Origin: Rhynchospora pubera | Lineage: Eukaryota > Streptophyta > Magnoliopsida > Poales > Cyperaceae | Direction of reading: 5' to 3' | Assembly: GCA_028095005.1 (NCBI GenBank) | Contig: CM051462.1 | Location: 239,004,973 to 239,068,972, forward strand | DNA length: 64,000 nucleotides | Shown: one piece after another, positions 44,272 through 56,470 of the stretch | How the letters are laid out: each line of letters begins with the position of its first letter | How positions within the stretch are numbered: position 1 is the first letter of the stretch | Position numbers and translations under genes: made by a program | Notes under the pieces: generated by a model | Database searches by the model: none | Told to the model about the DNA's origin: nothing | Seen by the model: only the letters and a program-made list of their open reading frames with translations

Positions 44272-47200
44272 TCAGTCCTCTGAACGAATCGTACCTGAAC
44301 TCACGAACAACTCAGGGTAACGCTCTCTAATCGTGCTCTCAAGCTCCCAAGTTGCCTCTTTTTCTGAGTGCCGCCCCCACTGCACAAGTACCAGCCTAAT
44401 GACTTTGGTTCTCAACCGTTGCTCTCTACTGTCCAGAATTCTCATGGGGGCTTCTTCATAAGTCAAGTTGTCACCAAGATGCAGCTGAGAATAATCCAAT
44501 ATATGAGATGGATCACCAACAAACCGTCTCAACTGGGACACATGAAAAACTGGGTGTATTCGGTTCAACTCATCCGGCAATTTCAATTTATAAGCAACCG
44601 CCCCAACTCTCTCTTCCACCGGAAAAGGGCCAACATATCTGGGACTTAACTTCCCAGTCACACCGAACCTGTATACTCCACGCATGGGAGAAACCTTCAG
44701 CCACACTCTTTCCCCGTCCTTGTACTCAACCGGTCGCCTATGTACATCGGCATACCGTTTTTGTCTATCTTGTGCTGCCTTGAGCCTACTTAGAACCACC
44801 TTTGTTTTCTCTGAATTTTCAGCCACTAGCTCTGGTCCAGTTGGGATAAAATTGCCCCTGGGTTGCCACCATAACGGTGTACAACATGGCTCCCCATACA
44901 ACGCCTCATACGGCGGCATGCCAATGCTGGAATGAAAGCTATTGTTGCATGCAAACTCAGCCAAATACAAGTGATCAAGCTATGAGTCACCAAAACTCAA
45001 TGCACACGCCCTCAACATGTCTTCCAATGTTTGAATAGTGCGCTCCGACTGTCCGTCAGTTTGCGGGTGATGTGCTGAACTGAACTTCAGTTTTGTACCC
45101 ATAGCCTCTTGAAAACTCTTCCAAAAATGAGATATAAACCGACCATCTCTATCTGAAATTATCTCCAGTGGACAGCCATGATACTTGCAAAAATTTCTGA
45201 GGAATATTTCATCCAATTCCTTAGCCGCAACATCAGCCCGAATCGGTATAAAGCGGGCTACCTTGGTCAGCCGATCCACTATCACCCACACCGCCTCAAT
45301 CCTTCCTTTCGTCTTTGGAAAACCAGATACAAAATCCATTGTAATAGACTCAAATTTACTCTTTGGTCGTCTCAAAGTCTGCAACAATCCCGCACTTTTC
45401 TTTCTATCAGCCTTTACTTGCTGACAGATTAAACACTTTTCAACAAATCGAGCTACTTCTTTCTTCATTCCTGGCCACCAAAAATATTTCCTCAAGTCTT
45501 GATACATTTTCACCTCACCAGGATGTAAAGCATACCCCGATTCATGCGCCTCAGACAAGATCAACGCCTTAATCCCTGCATCATTCGGCACACAAATGCG
45601 ATTTCTGAACCGCAAAACACCGCTTTCATCAACACGGAATGGGGTCTCTTTCTCAACTACTGCTCTTTCTTTGAATCTCTTACAATTAACATCCATTACT
45701 TGGGCTGCCTGAATTCTATCATGTAAATCAGGTTGTATTTCCATGGCAGCTAATATCACCGTCATAAGTATGGGAGATGTAACACTTACTGTTTGGACTC
45801 GGCTCAATATCAATTGCCCAAGTTCATGTGAAACACCGACCTGCAGTTCCATACGTCTCATTTCCTCAAGCAACTTTGGTTCCTTTGTTAATAAAGCCAC
45901 TGCATTCATTCGGCTCTTCCTACTCAATGCATCAGCCACTAAATTATCCTTACCGGCATGATATAATATCTCCAAATCATAATCTTTCATAAGTTCTAGC
46001 CAATGCCTTTGCCTCAAGTTCAATTCTTTTTGTGTGAAAATATATTTCAAACTCTGATGATCTGTGTAAACTTTACACTTAACTCCATACAAGTAATGCC
46101 GCCAAATTTTAAGTGCAAAGATGACAGCCGCTAACTCCAAATCATGGGTCGGATAATTCTGCTCATGCGGTCTCAACTGCCTTGATGCATAGGCTATTAC
46201 ATGTTTTTCTTGCATCAGTACACATCCCAAACCTAGCTTAGAAGCATCGGTATATACATCATAGTCTCGGCCTGAAATCGGCATAGCAAGGACCGGCGCT
46301 GTCACAAGTCGATTTTTCAGCTCCTGAAAACTTTTCTCCTGCCTTTCTTCCCATACAAACTTTGCTCCCTTATGCAACAACTCTGTCAGTGGCTTGGCAA
46401 TTTGGGAGAACCCAGCCACAAATCGTCTATAGTATCCCGCCAAACCCAAGAAACTTCTTATCTCACTCACCGATTTTGGTGGGTTCCATTCAGTCACTGC
46501 CTGCACCTTTAATGGGTCCACAGCCAACCCTTCACCAGAAATTACATGGCCTAGAAATGCCACCTTACTTAGCCAAAAATCACACTTAGAAAATTTGCCA
46601 TACAACTTGCACTCTCTCAGCCTACTCAATACAATTCTGAGATGTTTAGCATGCTCTTCAAAGGATCGGGAGTAAATCAGAATATCATCAATAAAAACCA
46701 CAACAAAGGCATCCAGAAATTCTCTAAACACCCGATTCATAAGATCCATGAATGCAGCTGGTGCATTTGTCAAGCCAAACGGCATAACCAGGAACTCATA
46801 GTGCCCGTACCTCGTACGAAAGGCCGTCTTTTCTACATCACTAGGGCGTATCTTGAGCTGATGATAGCCTGTTCTCAAATCAATCTTAGAATACACCGAT
46901 GATCCTTGCAGTTGATCAAACAGATCATCAATGCGTGGCAAAGGATAACGGTTCTTCACTGTCACCTTATTTAGCTCACGATAGTCTATACACAGTCGCA
47001 ATGTACCATCTTTCTTCCTTACAAATAAAACTGGGGCTCCCCATGGTGAACTGCTGGGTCTAATAAAACCCTTTGCCAATAACTCTTCTAATTGCACTTT
47101 CAACTCTTTCATTTCAGCTGGGGCCATCCGATATGGGGTCTTGGATATTGGAGTGGTTCCTGGCAACAAATCAATGCCGAATTCCACTTCTCTATCTGGT

Positions 47201-48942
47201 GGTACTCCAGCTATTTCATCGGGGAATACATCTTTAAACTCTTTCACCACTGCAATAGTGTCAATACTGGCTTTTTCTTCAGCCGCTTCGCCAATAACGG
47301 CAGCCAAGTAGGCGTCACATCCGGCCTGAACCAGGTTACACGCTTCCACCGCTGAAATAATTATCATAGGGTCTCCAATAGCTTTGCATTTAAACACACA
47401 AGGAGCTGGGCTTCCCGCTTGAAATCGGACCAGTCGCTTTGCACAATCTATCACCGCATGATGCCGAGTCAGCCAATCAAAACCGAGTAGTGCATCATAC
47501 CCGGCTATATTTAGAACAAGCATATCAATTTCCAACTCCCGCCCATTTATCAACACTTCGAGTCCTTTACAACATTGTAGCACATCTTTAAAATGACCAA
47601 GTGGAGTCTGAACATTGAGAGCCCTCTCTTGCGACTTAGTCGGCCAGCCGCAACTCTCCACGAAATCCCTCGCCGCAACCGAATGACTACACCCCGTATC
47701 GAACAACACAAAAGCTCTCTGACCTGAAATAAAAACATTACCTGTCATAAGTTCGGTGGGTGCAGTAGAACTTGGGTCAGCTTCTTGCTCTAATTCATCT
47801 TGTGCCTCTTCAATCACTTCCACTGCATGGACAGCCACACGACCGCCCGTTCTGCCACCCCGCCATGCAGGGTTTCCACGCCCTCTACCCGCCATCCCAA
47901 AGGCAGGTCCTCCTCTAATAATTCCTTGTTGTAATTTTGGGCATTCATTCTTCCAGTGCCCGCTTTCCCCACAATTAAAACATAAACTCCTTGCAACCCG
48001 ACATTGAGACTCAGGATGCAGACTATTACATGTACGGCACCAAGCCTTTTGAGTTTGATTACCCATGCCCATCTTGACTTGCACTGGTGCAGAAGATTGA
48101 GATCCTTTCACATTAGCAACCAGCTTACTAAATGGAACCGGTTTTACAAACTTAGGCTTAACATTTCTGGCCTGCCCCCAATTAGATTTTCTTTTGCCAT
48201 GCCCTTCCATTCTTTCAGCTCGATCCATCAATTCTTGCACTTCAACTTCCCCCGTGGCATCCAATGCTTGTGCAATGTCTGGGTCAAGCCCATTTAAGTA
48301 TTGCCTGCGGTACAAATACTCATCGCCGGTCACATCCGGTGCATAGCGGGACAACTCCACAAAAGTGTCGTTGTACTGCCCAACCGTGATGCCTTCCTGA
48401 GTAAGAGTGAGAAACTGTTGCCTCAACTTTTCTTTTTGGGCAGAACTCAAATACCTCCTAGTAAACACTTGTTCGAACCACTGCCATGGTATCCTTAATT
48501 GCTCCCCAGTAAAACTCCTCCTTGCGGTTTTCCACCAAAACCTGGTCGAGTTCTCCAAGTACGGTGTGGCCAGCTCAACCTTGTTCCCATCCGGTACTCG
48601 AACCAACTGAAACTTGTTATTAATACTCTCCAACCACTCTTCGGCCGCTTTATACCCGCCTGTGCCATCAAACCGTGGCGGGTGTTGGCTACCAAAATCA
48701 GTCAATAGCCGTCTAAATTCATTGGCTTCATTCACTGGGGCTGTTGGCACTGCTCCCAGTTCATGAGTCAAATGGCGGCCTTGTTCATATGCGGCCAGCA
48801 ATCTGACATCAATAGCAGCTTGCCTGCGTACCGTCTCAACCGGCACCGGCTCATCTGGATGTGGTTCCAAGCCTTCATCATCAACACGGTTGAGGGGGTC
48901 ACGCTCACGTGCCCCACTTCCTTGTCCTACTCCACGTTCCAT
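44272..48942 (-). pseudogene. Chromovirus gag-pol polyprotein with one in-frame stop
   Basis: The frame opens at the ATG at 48942 and runs 1320 codons to TAG at 44980-44982, then continues in the same frame to 44272. In order: gag capsid-like region; CCHC knuckle (CFNCGESGHWKNEC, from residue 321); protease active site DTG at residue 415; RT with FIDD at about 750; RNase H (DASKLGLG, then the TDHQSLKY block); integrase with its HHCC finger and the catalytic-core D and E regions (DFVSGFP, ISDRDG, QSERTIQTLE); and a C-terminal segment (EAPMRILDS.. to ATWELES) like a chromodomain. The stop lies in integrase just after QTLEDMLRACALSFGDS, where relatives usually carry tryptophan, so one base change explains it. 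Gag and RT parts could still be made. Confidence 0.9.
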
Positions 48943-49062
48943 TGCAACCTGTTCAACTCAAAACCCGTTAACAAAGCAGCCACGTAAAGGAAAAGGAACC
49001 CGACATACCACGACCCTTAGACCTACCCCACTCAGACATCCTACACGTCTGGTTGGGTCATA

Positions 49063-49078
49063 CCATGCTCTGATACCA
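49063..49078 (-). promoter_or_regulatory. Primer-binding site for initiator tRNA-Met
   Basis: On the minus strand TGGTATCAGAGCATGG follows the 5' LTR after an 11-bp gap. TGGTATCAGAGC is the standard plant initiator tRNA-Met primer site. Confidence 0.85.
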
Positions 49079-49089
49079 CTTTAGAAACC

Positions 49090-51466
49090 TGTCACACCCC
49101 ACAGCAGCGGTGTGACAGATTCCTGCCGCAGACACGTGCTTCGCACGCCTGCAAGGCTTACTGCTGGCCCACAAGTTACCATGCTATGTTTTATCATACT
49201 AGGCACCCAACAGTTGGCAAGCAAACAATTCAAAAACTAAGCTGAGGTTATGCTTGTACTTGTGCAAAACAAAATTTTGACAGAGTTTCTCTTGTATGTA
49301 TGAGTATCCAGCCATTAAGGCAATCAATCACACAGTTTATAGACTTTTCCCCAACCCAATTCCCAAAAGAACAGTCAAGTAAACTTATCAACTGGAGTTT
49401 ACACACACACAAGCATACAATTACACCATCAACAACCAACAGCACTGAAGTACACAAAACATAGCATTACATAATGTACATGGCTTACTTCTCCAACTCT
49501 TCAGCCCACGCTGTCAAAACCTGGAACCCATGAAAACATGGTACGGTGAGAAAGGAAACCATTTCTCAGTGCGGTATTTAGTTCCAGCCACGCATGAACC
49601 CGAAGTCTCATGTTGCGGAACTAAATACACACTGTTTTATATATAAGAACATAATTTGCATTGTACACAAAGCTAAATCATGAAACAGTTAACAATTCAT
49701 GCTATGCAATGCAAGGCCGACTAGTAAGGAACATAAGAAATCTGCCATTCAATTTATACAAAAGTCGGCACTTGTTGGACACCTATCCATGCACAATACT
49801 AGGCTGGTTACCAATCAGCCATATCATTGCCTTTCCATCAATACAATCAAATAGTACTCAATTGCTGAGAACATTTACCCCCTCATAGACATGAGTCCCG
49901 GAACATAAGCGCTTATCTCACGGCCCTTGGAACAATGGTTCATGACGCCGCTTTCCAAAGATGTAAATGCCATTCATCACACAATTAGCACAGCCATACC
50001 ATATATCACAATTCAGCCACAATATTATAAACCATTCAATATGCATGTCATGAGATAACAATCCATCCTATGCACAGTCATGTAGCATATATATATAATA
50101 TAGCAATTCATACATGCAGCTACATGCTAAGTCATGCAAAGGCAACAAGCAACATGTATAATATACTTTAAGATTAGCACAGCAACAAGAGTCAGGGTCC
50201 AGGTGAAATCCGCACCTCAAACCTTATACCGCTTTACCCGCCGTTCACTGCTGCGAAGCGCCCGCTTCACCGCTCAAGTCCACCGACTCACTTTGCTCAG
50301 GGTCTGGTTCAATTGAACAAAACCTATGTCACAATCATGCACAAGCACAGCCTATAACTCATGCAACTACATGGTAAAGGCGCCAAGCCAAACACTGTTG
50401 CGTGACTGGTTTGCGGGTGTTCGCCACGCCGCTTCATGGTTTGTCTACCAACCAATGCCAGACCTATGGTGCTCATTAGCACATGGTCAGTTAGGGTGCA
50501 CCAACAATACTATGCAATGCATCACAATCATCATCCCAAAGGTCTGTTTGAGTCATTGGAAACCAGCCACTATACACAGCTCATGCACCATCATGAATTT
50601 TCCAACCTGTTTTGGGTAAACCAGGGCCAAAATCATGCATGCAACCTTATTCTTTACCTTTCCAACTATCCAGCTATGTCCCAAACACTACTTTTCACTG
50701 TCTAATGCCTCAAAACTAAGCTCTAATGGCCTGTTTTGGTAGGGAACAGAACAGATACGAATTTGGCAACAAGAAGGGCATAATTGTCCACACAATTGGG
50801 CCAGAGAAAGAGGTAAAGGAGTGGGGACTAGGTGTCAGCAAACCAATCTCCCCCTGCCTAATGACTAAGCAGCTAGGTGTCACTAATCTGTTGGGGCTGG
50901 TCAATCAAGTTGGACTGCCTTTTGGTCAGCTCCAAAGGGCACACCACTGGACAGTTCCAGTGTTACATGCATGGGACACCTCCAGTACATGCAACCATAA
51001 ATGCCTAAGTACAGATTTCATGACTGGGCAGCTACATTAACAACCACACACTCAGACCGGCTGTAACCGTCATACGTTACAGCATAATTTGGTCATCATT
51101 TTAGTCACAATTTGGGTCATCATACCATGTCATTATACCACGTAATAATTTATTTCAGTTTGGCATACATGATGCATCATACACACATAGTCTGATTGTA
51201 AGGCAACCGTTATCATAGCGGGACTTATATCGTTTCCAACCACGCTTTACATGACTGCACTAGTGTCTGGATAGGGACGGGGGTATATTTACATGGGTCT
51301 CTAGTCAGTCAAGGTCTCAATCACCACCACCCCCCTAATAGACAGGATGCAATTTGGAGCAACACATAGTACCGTATTTACCAACCCCTGAATTTCCCCC
51401 ACGCTCTAAGGCCTGGTTGCATGGTGTTTACATGACAGGGATACCGTCAGACAGCCGTATCTCACA
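49090..51466 (-). repeat. 5' LTR of the chromovirus (right in the window)
   Basis: 2377 bp. Carries the element's promoter in minus orientation. Differences from the other LTR include the bases near 49514, 49538, 50435, 50523, 50694, 51000, 51029, 51143, 51271, 51345 and 51442. Confidence 0.95.
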
Positions 51467-51712
51467 GTTGTGTCGTATCGTATTAAATAAAAGAGAATTG
51501 GTTAACACTACAAGTATTATGATATGACGTGTTGACACAACATGTTAAACCTATCAAGATATATTATAATTTATTTTAATTTTTTAGTAAAAATTCATTT
51601 AAAGTACTTAAATAATTTTTAAAATGAAAAATACAATAAATTGTTGAAATTTATTTTAACTTCATACATCAGAATAACAATTATTGATTGAATAAAAAAG
51701 ATAATGAATAAA

Positions 51713-51890
51713 GGGGCCGTTTGGATGAAAGTTGGAATTTGAGGAATTTGGGAAATTTTTTATTCCTATGCATAAATTTATTATAAACAATCCAAACTCT
51801 TCATAAAGTTACACACTTTCCAATAAATTTATGTTTAGGAATATGAAATTCTTCAAATTCCTCAAATTCCTAAACAATCCAAACGGCCCC
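51713..51890. mobile_element. MITE, 178 bp, GGGGCCGTTTGGAT ends
   Basis: The left end GGGGCCGTTTGGATG and right end CATCC-like ATCCAAACGGCCCC are inverted. AAA lies on both sides, compatible with a 3-bp duplication. The internal GGAATTTGAGGAATTTG is mirrored by CAAATTCCTCAAATTCC. It resembles Tourist/PIF-type or related MITEs and shares internal strings with 18563-18721. Confidence 0.75.
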
Positions 51891-52199
51891 AAAAGTTATT
51901 AAATATAATTTAATAAATTCTAAATATAATGAATTTTTGATGGTCAAGTTGTGTCACGTATTGTACAGTGTGGTGTCAACACGCATGCATATCATGTGGT
52001 ACTAATGCGGTATCATTTTGGAGAAGGAGAAGGAGAAGGCTAATTACAAGTTTAAGTTTGATTTGGTACAACTGGGTGGGCCCGGATGGGATTACGAATG
52101 GAGAGAGAGACGTAGCTTGGAGGTTCGGTTCTTCTTCTTTCTCTCTTTCTTTCTTCCGACCTTTCTTTTGTGTTTTTAAATCGAAATATATATTAGTAT

Positions 52200-54934
52200 A
52201 ATAATCGGCAGTGGGAACGGGAGTCAGGGAGTGGGACCGGACAGGGACTCCTCGATTCCATCTCCATTCTCCCACAACACAAACAAATTCGGAATTCCCC
52301 ATTTCATTTCATTTCAGCCTTCAAAACAAAAAAAATTCCTCTCTCTCGCATCGAATTGAAGATCAATTTCAGGTAAGATTTTCTCTCCCTCTCCTCCCTC
52401 TGACGCTTTATTCAATTTAATTAATTCTAGATCTTTCATACCTGCTCTTCCATCATCAATGTATTCCACGGATCTGACCATTTTTTCACCTCTACCTCTT
52501 TAAAATTAAATTAATTATTATTTATATACAAACTTGTTCATTCATCTCATCTCTGCAGAATTAATTTTTAAGTATTCCTTTTCCTTGTCAAATAACAAGA
52601 TCAGATTTTATGTTAGGAGCTCTTGTCATTTCTATTACCTAAAATAAAATAGGTAAGAGACAGGCTTCACCTCTTTTTCCTTTCTTGCGCGCGTTTCTAG
52701 TTCTAGCTTTTTTAATTAATTAATATCGATTTATACAACTCCATTACTTGTTTCTTATTTACTTGGTTAATGGTAATGCAACATCTCAAACACTACTAAC
52801 CCAATAGAGATTTCCTTTTTGGGAAGCTCATACTCATAGCTCTCTCTCTCTCTCTCTCTCTCTTTCGGCATGTATTCAGAGTAAAACACCTTTTAACTTC
52901 CTCTGTACTGTATAACTTCATTTCTATTTTGTTATTATTTATAACTGATGGTTTCAATAAAACTATTTGTTCTGCAGTATTGGACCATGGCTTCAAAGCG
53001 TATTTTGAAGGAGCTCAAGGACCTTCAGAAAGATCCTCCAACCTCATGCAGTGCTGGTATATTTCAATTATCTTCTTAAACTATCTACTTTCAGAAACCA
53101 TCCATAATAGCCCTCACATCATAGGAAATACTCCAAGTGTGCATGACATTTACTCCTTTCATTATACAAATTCTTATCAACTTGACCATTTGCTCTTATT
53201 TTAAGTCCCCGAACTACCCTTATGTTTTACACTGCCCCTTGTTGACGTGTAAGGCCTATTTTGAGGTCTCTGTGAAATTAAATGAAATTATATTCTTTTC
53301 TTTTTTCGTGGGTTGAATGCCAAATTTTAGAATCTGGTTTCAGCAATGACCAAGACTCCACAGTTTTGTAATTGTATCTAATTTTCTAAAGATTTTTTGA
53401 GTACCAAATGTACCAAAAGTAAGAAACAAATGAGTCCCAATCACCCAATCAGACTGAACACTAATTCTAATAAATGTCAGTCAGAGCCTTTTGTCCCAAA
53501 CAAGTTGGGTAGGCTAGAAATGACACCCCAACCCGGGTCATTTCTTGTATATATGGGATATGGCTGAGTTTTTACGCTGGCTCGCCAAGCCTATCGCAAG
53601 CATGCGGGCTTGGACCCTGGACCTCTTAGAAGAGAGCCCAGTGCTCTTACCACCTGAGCTACTAGACCACATGCTAACAGTGCACACAAAAAAGAAAATA
53701 ATAATAGCTTGTTTAAAATAGAGAGCTTTTTCCAAAATAAGAAAGTTGCCCTTTCAAAAAGAATAATTTTATATATGAATAGGTCCTGCTGGGGAGGATA
53801 TGTTTCACTGGCAAGCAACAATTATGGGCCCGCCGGACAGCCCTTATTCAGGCGGTGTTTTCTTAGTCAACATCCATTTTCCTCCTGACTACCCTTTCAA
53901 GCCCCCCAAGGTAACTTTTTCATTCTTTTGGTATCCAACCATCCTTTCAAGAAAAATATAATGTCTTCTGCTTCGGTAGTAATAATGTGTAGTCCAAAAC
54001 ACTTAAAACATTAGTGATAGAGGTACTGATCAAGACCAGGATGCTTGTTTTATTTGTTACAGTGGTATATGAATCAAGTACTGTTCAGATTTACTCATTC
54101 CTTTTTATCCCCACCTCCTTTTATGTTTTATGAGGTTCTATGTTAGAATTTTGCCTTAAGCAAGTGTTAACAAACACATAATATCATTAGGCTGAGTTGT
54201 TTCCTTATTCAGACAAATATTCTTGTTCTTGTAATACAACTGAGAACCTATTTAGTAACACAACAATTGGAAACCTGAAAGGTTGCATTCAAGACGAAGG
54301 TGTTCCATCCAAATATAAACAGCAATGGAAGCATCTGCTTGGATATTCTCAAGGAACAATGGAGCCCTGCTCTTACTATCTCGAAGGTATACTTATATGC
54401 ATGCACCTAATAATGACCCAAATTAAACATATAAAAATTTTATTTGAACATACCAAAGGTGTATTTTTGTTGAGGCAGTCAGTGGGACAAGGGGATACGG
54501 TTGGGTGTGTGTTTTGAGATGAAGAAAGACCTTCCTAAGTCTTCTTATAGCCAGTGCCAACCATACAAGCACTTGCAATAGTCTCTCTCTCGTTCCCCTT
54601 TGGACTGGATCCTCTTTCTTTTTACTCTTTGCTGTCACTTACTAATTTACTTAAACATTGTGATCAGCTCGATTTTAGTATGCTCCCTTAAATAACAAGT
54701 ATTTTGCTAGTATAATACAATTCTCAAATTTGCTGTGTCAAAATTAGCACCAGGAAGATAAGGAAAGAAAAACTAACTGTATTTCTACAGGTCTTGTTGT
54801 CAATTTGCTCGCTCCTAACAGATCCGAACCCAGATGACCCGTTAGTGCCTGAAATAGCACATATGTACAAGACTGACCGGACCAAGTACGAAAATACTGC
54901 ACGCAGCTGGACCCAGAAGTACGCCATGGGCTGA
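52200..54934 (+). CDS. Ubiquitin-conjugating enzyme E2, UBC8/UBC10 family (148 aa)
   Basis: A noncoding first exon ends at 52372 (TTTCAG|GTAAG). Coding exons are 52987-53056 (the exon starts 52978), 53783-53910, 54282-54386 and 54791-54934, all with GT/AG borders. The spliced protein is 148 aa, the normal length for this family: MASKRILKELKDLQKDPP at the start, HPN motif at 75-77, active-site Cys85 in GSICLDILKEQWSP, and the conserved end SWTQKYAMG. It accepts ubiquitin from E1 on Cys85 and passes it to substrates with RING or U-box E3 ligases, in cytosol and nucleus. The first coding exon is only 70 bp. No stop or lost key residue is present, so the gene looks functional. The exact paralogue cannot be named. 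A SINE sits in intron 2. Confidence 0.95.
53463..53680 (-). mobile_element. tRNA-derived SINE in the E2 gene intron
   Basis: On the minus strand an A box (TAGCTCAGGTGGTAAGAGC, 53643-53661) and a B box (GGGTCCAAGCCCGC, 53604-53617) are 25 bp apart. The 3' part reads CCCAACTTGTTTGGGACAAA, a common plant SINE tail. It is unrelated to the SINE at 18809. No clear target duplication was found. The flanking E2 exons are intact. Confidence 0.7.
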
Positions 54935-56034
54935 CGATATGGGCCTGAGATACTTCGTCAAAAACAATTTTTAAGTACAATTTAATGGCCTATTATGTTA
55001 ACTATGTGATCCAGAAAACTAGTTCTCTTCTTTCAATTGTTGGTCAAGCTGTCAGGTCGTGAATCTTTGTTAATAAGCTAAACTAAATTCTTGATTGTTT
55101 TTTTTTTAAGTAGGTGTTGTGACATTGAAATGTGGTGCTGGTTGATTGTTAATTATCTAATGTTAAATGCCTTGTCGTTCTATTGTTGTGGAACCAGTAC
55201 TGATTCAAACCCACCCCCCTCCAAATGGGAAGAGGATAATTGCCATTGATTTTGGGCCACTTAAGAGTTATAATTATTATGGTACGAGATATGGCCTATT
55301 AATAAACACTAGTAGATTAATTCGTCGGTGACGCATGGATTTCAGGTATGATTTAGCAATGTGGAAGATAATTTATTTATATATACGATATCGGGGTTCT
55401 CCCAATTCTCAGCCGTGTACCTGTAGACTGTAGTTCAGGATCTGTGAACTAGCTAATTCTGTGGTACCTATAACTAGTAGAGAGATCCTGTCGAGCATTT
55501 GCAAAAGAAAAATTCAGAATTGATATTTATATGTAAATCAACAAATATTTTGAATCGACAGGGAGAATCAATAGAGTACAAGGGAAGGCATTTCTAATTG
55601 CTGCCTTGGTAGATATCCTTTGTCGTCCACTTTTGCAGATTGTTGTTAACAAAAGTTGTTTGCGGCACCAAACTCTCACCTATTTACAGCATGCAATATA
55701 TTTTACAAAAGTATAGCCACATATAGAAGACTTTTATTCTCCAGATTAACACAAAGCCATTTGCAACTATATTAGGACAAAGGGCTTGAACAAAACATTG
55801 CAAATTATTTTTAACAAAACTCGAATTTGCTTCCTAAACCGTATTCAACACCACAGATACTCTCAAGAATATCACAAACATTTAAGTATGTGAATAATGT
55901 TAGAGGGAGGGAACCTCAAAGCATCTTGGAAAACTAAAAAGTTTCCCAAACGAAAAAATTGAAAACATACCAACGCTCAAAGGTCGCATTCATTTACAAA
56001 CTTCTATCCTTATCCTTATTACTTATAAAAGCAT
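54935..56034. other. 3' UTR and downstream flank of the E2 gene
   Basis: The first 200-300 bp are probably 3' UTR. A Helitron-like end is noted separately at 55309. No other gene was seen. Confidence 0.5.
55309..55345 (-). mobile_element. Possible Helitron 3' terminus
   Basis: On the minus strand a short hairpin GCGTC-ACC-GACG is followed by AATTAATCTA and CTAGT. The layout (hairpin, about 10 bp, CTAG, T) fits a Helitron end, but the stem is short and no 5' end was found. Confidence 0.3.
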
Positions 56035-56305
56035 CTAAAGAAAGGATTAAACATTTTAGATAAGAGATGTAAACAATTCTTATATCAATTATGGATCATT
56101 AATTTGTGTAATTTGATCTCATCAATGGTCTAAATCAAGGTAAGACTTTTTATTAGAAAAGATTAAGTTACTACCAAATTAACTATTTATTTAAAAGAAA
56201 AGACTAAATTATTGATTTTACCATATTTATTGCCTAATATGTAAAGTTCTATACGAAACAATAATACTATCAATTTTATTTTCTTATTTGCCCACGTATT
56301 GAGGA
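56035..56305 (+). repeat. Dispersed ~290-bp repeat, copy 2
   Basis: Homologous along its length to 41355-41650 with several small indels. A third, partial copy in opposite orientation lies at about 57145-57235 (CATCTAGACCACACATCAAA..ATTAATGGTACATAATTG). Confidence 0.7.
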
Positions 56306-56339
56306 TGTCTTTTGTTAGTTTATTATAATGGGAATGCTT

Positions 56340-56470
56340 CATGGATATACAAATTCTTAACCGGACTTTGATCACACTCATTCATTCTAAAAAAACTATT
56401 AATTCATTATAAATTATAAATGGTTGTGATTATCCTGTTCAGAATTGTATCCATAGAAAAATTTTACTCA
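56340..56470 (+). mobile_element. Short LINE-like fragment
   Basis: GGACTTTGATCACACTCATT..TTAATTCATT..AATGGTTGTGAT follows the same order as 5240-5320 of the LINE (GGGCTTTAATCTCAACCATT..TTAATTCATT..AACGGTTGTGAT). Probably a relic of the same family. Confidence 0.45.

Larger units (their letters stand above)
41872..51466 (-). mobile_element. Ty3/gypsy chromovirus retrotransposon, nearly complete
   Basis: Two 2377-bp LTRs (41872-44248 and 49090-51466) flank gag-pol on the minus strand. The target duplication GTTGT lies at 41867-41871 and 51467-51471. The LTRs begin TGTGAG and end GTGACA in element orientation. A primer-binding site complementary to initiator tRNA-Met and a polypurine tract are in place. 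The polyprotein order is gag, zinc knuckle, protease, RT, RNase H, integrase, chromodomain-like tail, which defines a chromovirus; long LTRs suggest the Tekay/Del lineage. Comparing the LTRs by eye I count about 11 single-base differences, so the insertion is young. One premature stop breaks pol. Confidence 0.95.

Noticed and set aside
51976..52302. 108-codon minus-strand frame upstream of the E2 gene
   Set aside because: Lies in the E2 promoter/5' UTR region with pyrimidine tracts; no family recognised and no splice support.
53604..53661. A functional tRNA gene
   Set aside because: A and B boxes are present, but the cloverleaf arms do not pair properly and a SINE body follows; it is a tRNA-derived SINE head.
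54197..54517. 106-codon plus-strand frame
   Set aside because: A shifted frame across the true E2 exon 54282-54386 and its flanking introns.
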